Shown: positions 1-5,092 of the stretch, piece by piece
Layout: each line of letters begins with the position of its first letter
Numbering within the stretch: position 1 is the stretch's first letter
NCBI GenBank assembly: GCA_028713595.1
Contig: JAQTNZ010000074.1
Location: 1-8,579 of the forward strand
DNA from: Methylovulum sp.
GTDB lineage: Bacteria; Pseudomonadota; Gammaproteobacteria; Methylococcales; Methylomonadaceae
Direction: 5' to 3'
DNA length: 8,579 nucleotides
Notes under the pieces: model-generated
The model's input: the letters and a program-made list of their open reading frames with translations, nothing else
Told to the model about the DNA's origin: nothing
Databases searched by the model: none
Position numbers and translations under genes: made by a program

Positions 1-623
1 CGACAAGCCACGGTCATGCGGCTGATGGCGGCATGCCATTGGTCGCCGGGATAATCGGGGTTAAGGCCACCAATATTGGTGGTGCGGGCGCGGTTGCTGG
101 CGGCATAGTCGGCAACGCCAAAATGCAGGGCTTCCAAGCGACCACACGCGCCTTGGCGGGCAATGTCTTCAACGTTAGCCATGCCTAGGGCGGTTTCAAT
201 CAAGGCTTCAATGCCGATTTTATTTCTCAGGCCTTGTTGCATCTCCAATTGGTTCAGCATGGCCTCAACCATGTACACATCGGCATATACGCCCACTTTG
301 GGGATTAAAATCGTGTCGATTTTACTGCCGGCCTGCTCGACCAAATCCACCACGTCACGCACCATATACTGGGTGTCCAACCCGTTGATACGCACGGAAA
401 CGGTCACGCCATGGCCTTGCCAATCCAAATCATTGATCGCTTCGATAATGTTCTTTCTGGCGCGTAGCTTGTCGTCAGGGGCGACCGCATCTTCCAAATC
501 CAAAAAAATAAAATCCGCGCCACTCTTCATCGCTTTTTCGAACATATCGGGATTAGATCCCGGAACAGCCAATTCACAGCGCTGTACCCGTTGGACTGAC
601 GCTGTATATAAAGTGTGACTCAT
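1..623 (-). CDS. mcl: Malyl-CoA lyase (L-malyl-CoA/beta-methylmalyl-CoA lyase family), 3' part cut by window edge
   Basis: The protein cleaves malyl-CoA into acetyl-CoA and glyoxylate, the step that regenerates the glyoxylate acceptor of the serine cycle (cytoplasmic, Mg2+-dependent, HpcH/HpaI and CitE superfamily). Reading the minus strand from the ATG at 623 gives 207 uninterrupted residues before the left edge. Visible family blocks are ELAVPGSNP (17-25), FLDLEDAVAPDDK (40-52), VRINGLDT (77-84), ILIPKVGV (105-112), IEALIETALGMANVE (138-152), FGVADYAA (168-175) and the start of the conserved RMTVACR stretch. By family knowledge Arg78 contacts substrate, and Glu139 or Glu143 with Asp172 are the candidate metal ligands. 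The start has an AGGAA ribosome site (631-635 on the plus strand) seven bases upstream. It is divergent from sga, which fits a shared serine-pathway locus. About one third of the protein, including the C-terminal lid, lies outside. The family is clear; malyl-CoA rather than citramalyl-CoA as substrate rests on motif similarity to methylotroph enzymes and on context. Confidence 0.93.
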   Translation of the reverse strand, partial: MSHTLYTASVQRVQRCELAVPGSNPDMFEKAMKSGADFIFLDLEDAVAPDDKLRARKNIIEAINDLDWQGHGVTVSVRINGLDTQYMVRDVVDLVEQAGSKIDTILIPKVGVYADVYMVEAMLNQLEMQQGLRNKIGIEALIETALGMANVEDIARQGACGRLEALHFGVADYAASNRARTTNIGGLNPDYPGDQWHAAISRMTVAC

Positions 624-652
624 CTGTACATTCCTGCTTTTTGGGTGTTGAC

Positions 653-669
653 GTACTGACCATCAGTAC
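653..669. promoter_or_regulatory. Perfect inverted repeat in the mcl leader (candidate operator or leader hairpin)
   Basis: GTACTGA, three bases, TCAGTAC: two perfect seven-base arms. The site lies 30 bases upstream of the mcl start codon and downstream of the predicted mcl transcription start, so it could be a repressor site or form an RNA hairpin just before the ribosome site. The symmetry is seen directly; a binding protein is not known. Confidence 0.45.
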
Positions 670-682
670 CTGGAAAAAATAA

Positions 683-700
683 TTCTGGCATACCCCAGAA
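683..700. promoter_or_regulatory. Second inverted repeat in the mcl leader
   Basis: TTCTGG, six bases, CCAGAA. The arms are perfect. The element sits between the predicted mcl transcription start and the 653-669 palindrome, so the leader would carry two consecutive short hairpins or two protein sites. The function is unknown and six-base arms can occur by chance. Confidence 0.3.
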
Positions 701-715
701 ACAAATAAATCGCCT

Positions 716-743
716 ATTCTACTTTCAGACACCGTAAAGTCAA
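716..743 (-). promoter_or_regulatory. Sigma-70-type promoter for mcl
   Basis: On the minus strand TTGACT (738-743) is followed after 16 bases by TAGAAT (716-721). Each hexamer matches its consensus at five of six positions. Transcription would begin near 709 and leave a leader of about 86 bases before the mcl start. An imperfect 26-base dyad (739-764, outer arms GTCA-x-TT and AA-x-TGAC) overlaps the -35 box and could be an operator. The promoter is inferred from sequence alone. Confidence 0.6.
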
Positions 744-823
744 TTGTTACCGCGATAAACTGACAATAAAATCTTGCCCAATGGCAGTGGCTATGTCATT
801 ATTGCTCGTTTTTTTGTTGGGAG

Positions 824-884
824 TTTATCAAAAACCACCAACCTGCTTTATACTTAAGCCACGCGGTTGCGAAGGTTTGATAAA
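824..884. promoter_or_regulatory. Widely spaced 9-base inverted repeat flanking the candidate sga promoter
   Basis: TTTATCAAA (824-832) and its exact reverse complement TTTGATAAA (876-884) are 43 bases apart, with centres 52 bases apart, close to five helical turns. One arm overlaps the candidate sga -35 box and the other lies shortly after the expected transcription start. A further GATAAA occurs at 754-759 near the mcl promoter. The arrangement suits a regulator binding two faces-aligned sites, but the regulator is unknown. Confidence 0.4.
825..854 (+). promoter_or_regulatory. Candidate promoter for sga
   Basis: TTATCA (825-830, four of six consensus positions) and TATACT (849-854, five of six) are separated by 18 bases. 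The start would fall near 861, giving a leader of roughly 120 bases. The -10 box is good and the -35 box weak, which would fit a promoter that needs an activator. No better pair was found between here and the sga start. Confidence 0.4.
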
Positions 885-982
885 GCGCTCCCTTATCCAT
901 CCGCAACTTAGAGCCGCCCAAACCCCCGTTTGCGCGATGACCCTACCCCTTAACTTAACAACCTATTACAAGAGGAAACTCC

Positions 983-2149
983 ATGGCTGGTCGTAACCAC
1001 CTTTATATCCCAGGCCCTACTAACGTCCCTAACGAAGTGCTTAACGCCATGCACGTTGCAATGGAAGACCACCGCTCGCCCGTGTTCCCCAAATTGCTGA
1101 CCCCGTTATTGCAAGATTTGAAAAAAATCTTTAAGACCGAAACCGGACAGGCGTTTATTTTCCCTGCCACAGGCACGGCAGGCTGGGAAGTGGCCTTGAC
1201 CAACACCTTAAACCCAGGTGACAAAGTCCTGATTTACCGCTTCGGCCAATTCAGCCACTTGTGGGCGGAAATGGCGAAACGCTTAGGCTTTGATGTCGAA
1301 ATCCACCAAGAAACCTGGGGCAAAGGCATTCCGTTGGACAAACTGGAAGCCCGCCTGAAAGAAGACACCAACCACGAAATCAAAGCGGTATTGGCGACCC
1401 ATAACGAAACCGCGACCGGTGTCACCAGTGACATTGGCGGCGTGCGCAAAGCGATGGATGCGTCCAACCACCCCGCGTTCCTGTTTGTTGACGGAGTCAG
1501 CTCCATTGCCAGCTTAGACTTCCGCATGGACGAATGGGGTGTGGACGGTGCGATCAGCGGCTCCCAAAAAGGCTTTATGCTGCCCGCAGGCGGTGCCTTC
1601 TTGGCTTTCAGCCAAAAAGCCTTAAAAGCAGTGGAAACCTCCACCTACCCACGTTGCTTTTTGGACTTGAAAGACCAAATGACCAACAACGCCGCAGGTT
1701 ACACCCCTTACACGCCTAACCTGCCTATCCTGTACGGTTTGCGCAAGGCCTTGGACTTGTTGCTGGAAGAAGGCATGGAAAACGTCTACGCCCGCCATCA
1801 CCGTTTGGCAGAAGGCACCCGCAAAGCCGTTGCCGCATGGGGCTTGACCCAATGCGCCCAGCCTGGCTTCGCCTCCGACACGGTTACGGCGGTGGTTGTC
1901 CCTGAAGATAAGGATGCGCGTTTGGTCATCAGCACCGCGTTCAGCAAATACAACATCTCCCTAGGTGCGGGTCTGTCCGAATTGGCAGGCAAAGTCTTCC
2001 GTATCGGCCACGTTGGCGACATGAACGACGTGTCCATGCTCGGTGCCATTGCCGGGGTCGAAATGGCTCTGTTAGACAGCGGCATCGCCATCCAACCCGG
2101 CAGCGGTGTTGCGGCGGCGCTGGAGTATTACCGCGCTACGGCGAAATAG
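983..2149 (+). CDS. sga: Serine-glyoxylate aminotransferase
   Basis: This enzyme transfers the amino group of serine to glyoxylate, giving hydroxypyruvate and glycine. It is the first committed step of the serine pathway, PLP-dependent and cytoplasmic (class V aminotransferase, AGT family). The 388 residues are near the usual family length. Visible blocks are the N-terminal YIPGPTNVP (8-16), DHRSP (29-33), PATGTAGWE (61-69), THNETATGV (139-147), LFVDGVSS (167-174) with cofactor-binding Asp170, GSQKGFMLP (193-201) with Lys196 as the Schiff-base lysine, and FRIGHVGDMN (339-348) with Arg340 expected to bind the substrate carboxylate. The start at 983 has AGAGGA (971-976) six bases upstream. It faces away from mcl and is followed, after two unrelated genes, by hprA, which consumes its product. 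Translation is intact. The SGA assignment over plain alanine-glyoxylate aminotransferase rests on motifs plus the neighbouring serine-cycle genes. Confidence 0.95.
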   Translation: MAGRNHLYIPGPTNVPNEVLNAMHVAMEDHRSPVFPKLLTPLLQDLKKIFKTETGQAFIFPATGTAGWEVALTNTLNPGDKVLIYRFGQFSHLWAEMAKRLGFDVEIHQETWGKGIPLDKLEARLKEDTNHEIKAVLATHNETATGVTSDIGGVRKAMDASNHPAFLFVDGVSSIASLDFRMDEWGVDGAISGSQKGFMLPAGGAFLAFSQKALKAVETSTYPRCFLDLKDQMTNNAAGYTPYTPNLPILYGLRKALDLLLEEGMENVYARHHRLAEGTRKAVAAWGLTQCAQPGFASDTVTAVVVPEDKDARLVISTAFSKYNISLGAGLSELAGKVFRIGHVGDMNDVSMLGAIAGVEMALLDSGIAIQPGSGVAAALEYYRATAK

Positions 2150-2160
2150 TTTAAGCACGC

Positions 2161-2202
2161 AAAAACAAGGCTAGGGTTTAGATACCCGGCATTAGTGTTT
2201 TT
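2161..2202. terminator. Possible A/T-stem hairpin after sga
   Basis: AAAAACA (2161-2167) can pair with TGTTTTT (2196-2202), enclosing an inner GGGT (2174-2177) / ACCC (2184-2187) stem. Oligo-A on one side and oligo-T on the other resemble a weak intrinsic terminator 12 bases after the sga stop codon. The G+C core is short, so it is a weaker candidate than the hairpin that follows. Confidence 0.3.
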
Positions 2203-2213
2203 GGATGTCAATC

Positions 2214-2265
2214 AGGCCAGTATGCAGATAGCTTTGCGTTATCGGTATACTGGCTTTATTATTTA
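2214..2265 (+). terminator. Hairpin after sga, likely (partial) terminator
   Basis: GCCAGTAT (2216-2223) pairs exactly with ATACTGGC (2247-2254), extended inward by GATA/TATC pairing with mismatches, and followed by TTTATTATTT. The tail is T-rich but interrupted, so termination may be incomplete and some sga transcripts could continue into the genes downstream. A weak promoter (TTGCGT at 2234-2239, 17 bases, TATTAT at 2257-2262) overlaps its right half and could serve the following gene. Confidence 0.5.
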
Positions 2266-2292
2266 AAGACTTTTTGATGATGGGGCTTTGTT

Positions 2293-3054
2293 ATGATTGC
2301 TCAAGCTTTGCCAAAGACTAATGAATTAATGAATGAAATTAATTTTTATTGTGCCAAAGGCAGAAGGCCAACCAACTGGCAAATTAAATTGCTCACCAAA
2401 AAGGCCAATGACCTAAAGGGAAAAGTCGAGGATTATGTTTATTATGATTTACTTGGAAGAGTTGCCTACTTAAATAATGATAGTGACCAGGTACACCACT
2501 ATTACGAAATGGCTTTAAAGCAAACCGCCACCGACTACCAAACCCAATTAAGTTATTTGATTGCCCTAAACAATATCGGACGGTGTTCGCAAGCATTCAG
2601 ATACGGCAAAACTTTATTAGATAGCTTTTCTGATAACCAAGAATTTTTGGTATTTCTCATTGAATTTGCAATGTTTTCAGGACGATTTCAAGAGGCATCC
2701 GAACTCCTTGGCAGATTAGAAAAACCTTATAATCATCCCTATTATCAAACGATAAATGATGGTGCGGCTATTTTCCAAGAAACCCAGCTCACTGATGACG
2801 ATGTGGAACACTTGCAACAATTGGCATTTAGCATTATCCCCACAATGAATTTATTTTTATCAGATATAGAAGTAACGGCTGTCAGAAATTGCATACATTT
2901 TGTTGCTTACGTTGATTTGCCGATTGAAGAGATATTCAATGTCAATTGGGAATTGGCGGGGGTTCTAGCCGAAAATGCACCTGACACCTACAGTGATGTC
3001 TTGATGTTTGAATACAGTTCGATAGACGTTCTTGAGGAGAAACGCCAGTCATGA
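2293..3054 (+). CDS. TPR-like helical-repeat protein, unknown function, paired with a HEPN protein
   Basis: No known family was recognised with confidence. The 253-residue product has no signal peptide or membrane segment and is probably cytoplasmic. Residues about 45-145 form successive helix pairs of TPR character: YYDLLGRVAYLNND near 50-63, SYLIALNNIGRCSQAFRYG near 87-105, and FLIEFAMFSGRFQEASELLG near 121-140. Residues about 190-245 look like a separate small alpha/beta domain, with a hydrophobic strand (IHFVAYVDLP), an acidic helix (EEIFNVNWELAGVLAE) and another strand. GGGG at 2282-2285 lies seven bases before the ATG. The stop codon overlaps the start of the HEPN gene (ATGA), indicating translational coupling. 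The gene is visibly AT-richer than its neighbours (about 38% G+C in a sampled 60-base line, against 50-60% in sampled sga and hprA lines), which suggests later acquisition. A scaffold or partner role for the HEPN protein is inference. No MNT nucleotidyltransferase motif is visible. Confidence 0.75.
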   Translation: MIAQALPKTNELMNEINFYCAKGRRPTNWQIKLLTKKANDLKGKVEDYVYYDLLGRVAYLNNDSDQVHHYYEMALKQTATDYQTQLSYLIALNNIGRCSQAFRYGKTLLDSFSDNQEFLVFLIEFAMFSGRFQEASELLGRLEKPYNHPYYQTINDGAAIFQETQLTDDDVEHLQQLAFSIIPTMNLFLSDIEVTAVRNCIHFVAYVDLPIEEIFNVNWELAGVLAENAPDTYSDVLMFEYSSIDVLEEKRQS

Positions 3055-3449
3055 GCGTATCAGCAAACGATTTTCTCACCTCTGCCGAAGTGTTGCTGAA
3101 TAACCCCAACAGCACAGAAATGGATTTTAGAAACCTTATCAGCCGTTCGTATTACGCGGCCTTCCATTTAAGCAGAGAAATTGCCGACACCCTTCCCGTC
3201 CCTATTGAAAAAAGCACCTATCAACGGCTAGGTAGCCATGAAAAAGTCATTATTACATTTGAAAAAAATTCTAACCAGCACTTACGCACACTAGGCAAAC
3301 TCATCAGGCAGTACCGAAACAAACGCGCCAACGCCGATTACGACATTCACTTGCACATCAAACGCGCCGAAGCCGCCCAGCATTTCTATGCAATCAAAGG
3401 CTTGCTCATCAAGCTTGAAGCCCTTAAACACACGGAGCCTCGTCCATGA
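3051..3449 (+). CDS. HEPN-domain protein (UPF0332-like), possible RNA-binding or RNase-fold protein
   Basis: The 132-residue all-helical product resembles UPF0332-type HEPN proteins. SRSYYAAFHLSREIA (31-45) matches the family's SRxYYAxFH helix, a histidine stands in GSHEKVI (61-67), and RANADYD (92-98) matches the family's R-x-x-A-D-Y motif. HEPN domains are often toxin RNases or nucleic-acid-associated subunits, commonly encoded beside an MNT nucleotidyltransferase antitoxin. Here the partner is instead the upstream TPR-like protein. The canonical R-x4-6-H nuclease motif is not obvious (Arg92 to His100 has seven intervening residues), so catalysis is uncertain. GAGGAG (3034-3039) precedes the start with a slightly long spacing. 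Both ends overlap neighbours by ATGA: the upstream stop codon with this ATG, and this stop codon with the hprA ATG. All three should therefore be co-translated. The fold is fairly secure; the function is not. Confidence 0.8.
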   Translation: MSVSANDFLTSAEVLLNNPNSTEMDFRNLISRSYYAAFHLSREIADTLPVPIEKSTYQRLGSHEKVIITFEKNSNQHLRTLGKLIRQYRNKRANADYDIHLHIKRAEAAQHFYAIKGLLIKLEALKHTEPRP

Positions 3450-4417
3450 ACAAACCCAAAATCATCGTCACCCGCCGCTGGCCCGCTGAAGTCGAAAACC
3501 AGCTTAAAGCCCTGTACGATGTGCAACTAAACGAATCTGACACGCCCATGAGCGCGGAGCAGTTAAAACTCGCTATGCAAACCGCCGATGCCTTGTTGCC
3601 GACCGTAACCGACCCGATTACGGCGGACGTTATCGGCGTGGACAATCGGCGGGTGCGGATCATCGGCAATTTTGGCGTGGGCTATAACAATATCGACATC
3701 AACGCCGCCAAAGCGCACGGCGTGGTTGTCACCAACACCCCGCATGTGCTAACCGATTGCACCGCCGATATTGCCATGCTGTTGCTGTTGATGTCCGCCC
3801 GCCGTGCCGCCGAAGGCGAGCGGCTGATACTTAACCGCCAATGGACGGGCTGGGGGCCTACGCAACTGGTCGGGCAAAAAGTGACCGGCAAAACCTTAGG
3901 CCTGATCGGCTTTGGCCGTATCGCCCAAGCCATGGCCCGCAAAGCCCATCATGGCTTTGGCATGAAAATCCTGTTTTATGTGCCGTCCACGCCCGATGCG
4001 GCGATTGTTGACGAATTGCAGGCGGTACGCTGCGCCAGCGTTGAAGAACTGCTGGGCGAAGCCCATTTTGTCTCCTTGCATTGCCCAGGCGGAGCCGCCA
4101 CCAAACATTTGCTTAACGAGCAACGCCTAAAACTGATGCGCCCGTCCGCCCACCTCATCAACACCGCACGCGGTGATGTGGTTGACAGCAACGCGCTGAT
4201 AAAAGCCCTAAAAGAGCAGTGGATTGCCGGGGCGGGTTTGGATGTTTACGAAAACGAACCGAACCTTAACCCAGGTTTCTTGGAACTGGACAACGTGACC
4301 TTATTGCCGCATTTAGGCAGCGCCAGCGAAGAAACGCGGGTGGCAATGGGTAATCGGGTGCTCAATAATATCGCCGCGTTTTTTGCCGGCAACGAACCAA
4401 GCGACCGTGTGGTATAG
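3446..4417 (+). CDS. hprA: D-2-hydroxyacid dehydrogenase, probable hydroxypyruvate/glyoxylate reductase
   Basis: It likely reduces hydroxypyruvate to D-glycerate with NAD(P)H, the serine-cycle step after Sga (cytoplasmic). The 323 residues have the typical length and order: an N-terminal catalytic segment, NFGVGYNNID (75-84), PHVLTDCTAD (99-108), the Rossmann nucleotide-binding GLIGFGRIAQA (152-162), LHCPGG (211-216), NTARGDVVD (239-247), DVYENEP (266-272) and LLPHLGSAS (286-294). Family knowledge makes Arg242, Glu271 and His289 the catalytic residues; all are present. The third glycine of the usual GxGxxG is alanine here (Ala160), which the family tolerates. The position after the second Rossmann strand (YVPSTPD, 178-184) lacks the usual aspartate of NAD-specific enzymes, so the cofactor is unclear. 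Its sequence looks closer to GyaR/GhrB-type reductases than to the classical methylotroph HprA, so the substrate rests largely on context with sga. The ATG overlaps the HEPN stop codon; GGAG (3434-3437) is its ribosome site. Confidence 0.85.
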   Translation: MNKPKIIVTRRWPAEVENQLKALYDVQLNESDTPMSAEQLKLAMQTADALLPTVTDPITADVIGVDNRRVRIIGNFGVGYNNIDINAAKAHGVVVTNTPHVLTDCTADIAMLLLLMSARRAAEGERLILNRQWTGWGPTQLVGQKVTGKTLGLIGFGRIAQAMARKAHHGFGMKILFYVPSTPDAAIVDELQAVRCASVEELLGEAHFVSLHCPGGAATKHLLNEQRLKLMRPSAHLINTARGDVVDSNALIKALKEQWIAGAGLDVYENEPNLNPGFLELDNVTLLPHLGSASEETRVAMGNRVLNNIAAFFAGNEPSDRVV

Positions 4418-4445
4418 CTAACGTAGTATAAATTGATTGTAAAGC

Positions 4446-4501
4446 CGTTCGCCCTGAGCTTGTCGAAGGGCTATGGTGGTTCGACAAGCTCACCACGAAC
4501 G
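4446..4501. repeat. REP-like palindromic element (two inverted units)
   Basis: GAGCTTGTCGAA (4456-4467) is repeated in exact inverse as TTCGACAAGCTC (4480-4491), inside outer arms CGTTCG (4446-4451) and CGAACG (4496-4501). Each unit also has its own small stem: CCCT/AGGG on the left and GTGGT/ACCAC on the right. The core TTCGACAAGCTCA is a dispersed extragenic palindrome seen in many proteobacterial genomes, usually in gaps after genes. Here it sits 28 bases after the hprA stop codon, where its transcript could stabilise the mRNA end or slow transcription. No transposase lies nearby. Confidence 0.8.
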
Positions 4502-4547
4502 ACATCATTTTATTGCGCTTTAGCTATATAAACATGCTTGCTAAATA

Positions 4548-4560
4548 ACCCTGTCAGGGT
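4548..4560. promoter_or_regulatory. 13-base perfect palindrome ACCCTGTCAGGGT
   Basis: ACCCTG and CAGGGT are exact reverse complements around one central T. It lies about 17 bases upstream of the candidate promoter of the following small gene, which would suit an operator, but it could equally be part of the nearby dispersed repeat material. No regulator can be named. Confidence 0.3.
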
Positions 4561-4576
4561 GTAGGGTACACAGTCC

Positions 4577-4604
4577 TTGCGCTATTTGCGTATGAGGCCA
4601 TAAT
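4577..4604 (+). promoter_or_regulatory. Candidate promoter for the 79-residue conserved gene
   Basis: TTGCGC (4577-4582) and CATAAT (4599-4604) are 16 bases apart. The -10 box matches five of six consensus bases and the -35 box three of six. Transcription would start near 4611 and place two hairpins in the leader (4620-4637 and 4645-4675). Confidence 0.35.
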
Positions 4605-4619
4605 AATAACAGCACCACC

Positions 4620-4675
4620 GGGGTATAGCCTTACCCTAACATCCGCCAACGCCAGCATGACGCAAAGGCGTTGGC
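4620..4675 (+). promoter_or_regulatory. Two consecutive hairpins in the leader of the 79-residue gene
   Basis: The first is GGGTA (4621-4625) with TACCC (4632-4636) around a six-base loop. The second is a perfect nine-base stem, GCCAACGCC (4645-4653) with GGCGTTGGC (4667-4675), around a 13-base loop. The second stem ends ten bases before the GAGGA ribosome site (4685-4689) of the next gene and lacks a T-run, so it is not an ordinary terminator. It may influence translation or mRNA stability. The pairing is seen directly; the role is inferred. Confidence 0.45.
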
Positions 4676-4695
4676 ACACCACACGAGGATAGACG

Positions 4696-4935
4696 ATGAG
4701 TTACAACCAAGACACCATTGACGAACTGAACCTGCTGGCCCTTTACAACCTGGACACCACCTTGGCAGGGCTTAAAGTCCACAGCTCCAGCGCAAGCCCA
4801 GGCGCAGTGGCCGCCGCCCAACGCCTACACGGCAAAGGCCTGACCACACAAGCGGACGGCGGTTATTTGACCACCCTCGGCCACGAAGCGGCAGAAATGG
4901 CGCAGACTTTATTTAATTTGTTAAATCCGGTTTAA
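4696..4935 (+). CDS. Small conserved gammaproteobacterial protein, TIGR02647-like
   Basis: The 79-residue product matches, from memory, the TIGR02647 family of short gammaproteobacterial proteins (Pseudomonas members share the N-terminal LALFNLD-type block, a KVHxxA segment, a RLxxKGLxTQxDGGYLT block and a closing GHEAAExAQ helix). Here these are LALYNLD (13-19), KVHSSSAS (27-34), RLHGKGLTTQADGGYLT (43-59) and LGHEAAEMAQ (61-70). The arrangement of short helices followed by a GG-turn resembles a winged-helix-like DNA-binding fold, and some members are named DNA-binding proteins, but no function is established. It has a clear GAGGA ribosome site six bases upstream, stands alone between a structured leader and a strong terminator, and has no signal peptide or membrane segment. 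Codon use agrees with the serine-cycle genes, so it looks native. Confidence 0.85.
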   Translation: MSYNQDTIDELNLLALYNLDTTLAGLKVHSSSASPGAVAAAQRLHGKGLTTQADGGYLTTLGHEAAEMAQTLFNLLNPV

Positions 4936-5034
4936 AGCTACTTGGACGTGATTATGATAGCTTCTTAAACAGGAAGCCATAGATTTTGGGTAAGCTTGGG
5001 GTTAATTGGCACTTTGCACACTGTTGCCATCCAT

Positions 5035-5073
5035 AAAAAAAGGCTTAACGGCATAACCGTTAAGCCTTTTTTA
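5035..5073. terminator. Bidirectional intrinsic terminator between converging units
   Basis: AGGCTTAACGG (5041-5051) pairs perfectly with CCGTTAAGCCT (5057-5067) around a CATAA loop, with a run of A on the left and of T on the right. It reads as a good intrinsic terminator on either strand and lies about 100 bases after the small plus-strand gene and 20 bases beyond the rpoH stop codon on the minus strand, so it probably ends both transcripts. Confidence 0.92.
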
Positions 5074-5092
5074 TCGCCGAAGAGAACGGTGG

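Noticed and set aside
163..618. 151-residue plus-strand reading frame
   Set aside because: It is antisense to malyl-CoA lyase, whose conserved motifs on the minus strand fully explain the region.
781..996. 71-residue plus-strand reading frame overlapping the sga start
   Set aside because: It has no ribosome site, no recognisable motif, covers the candidate sga promoter and inverted repeats, and overlaps sga out of frame.
2293..3449. Classical HEPN/MNT toxin-antitoxin pair
   Set aside because: The partner protein lacks the GS-x10-DxD nucleotidyltransferase motif and instead has helical repeats.
4446..4501. CRISPR repeat or transposon end
   Set aside because: There are only two units in inverted orientation, no regular spacers, no cas or transposase gene and no target duplication; it fits a REP-like palindrome.
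4645..4675. Nine-base-pair hairpin as an intrinsic terminator of hprA
   Set aside because: No T-run follows; it is 228 bases past hprA and directly upstream of the ribosome site of the next gene.
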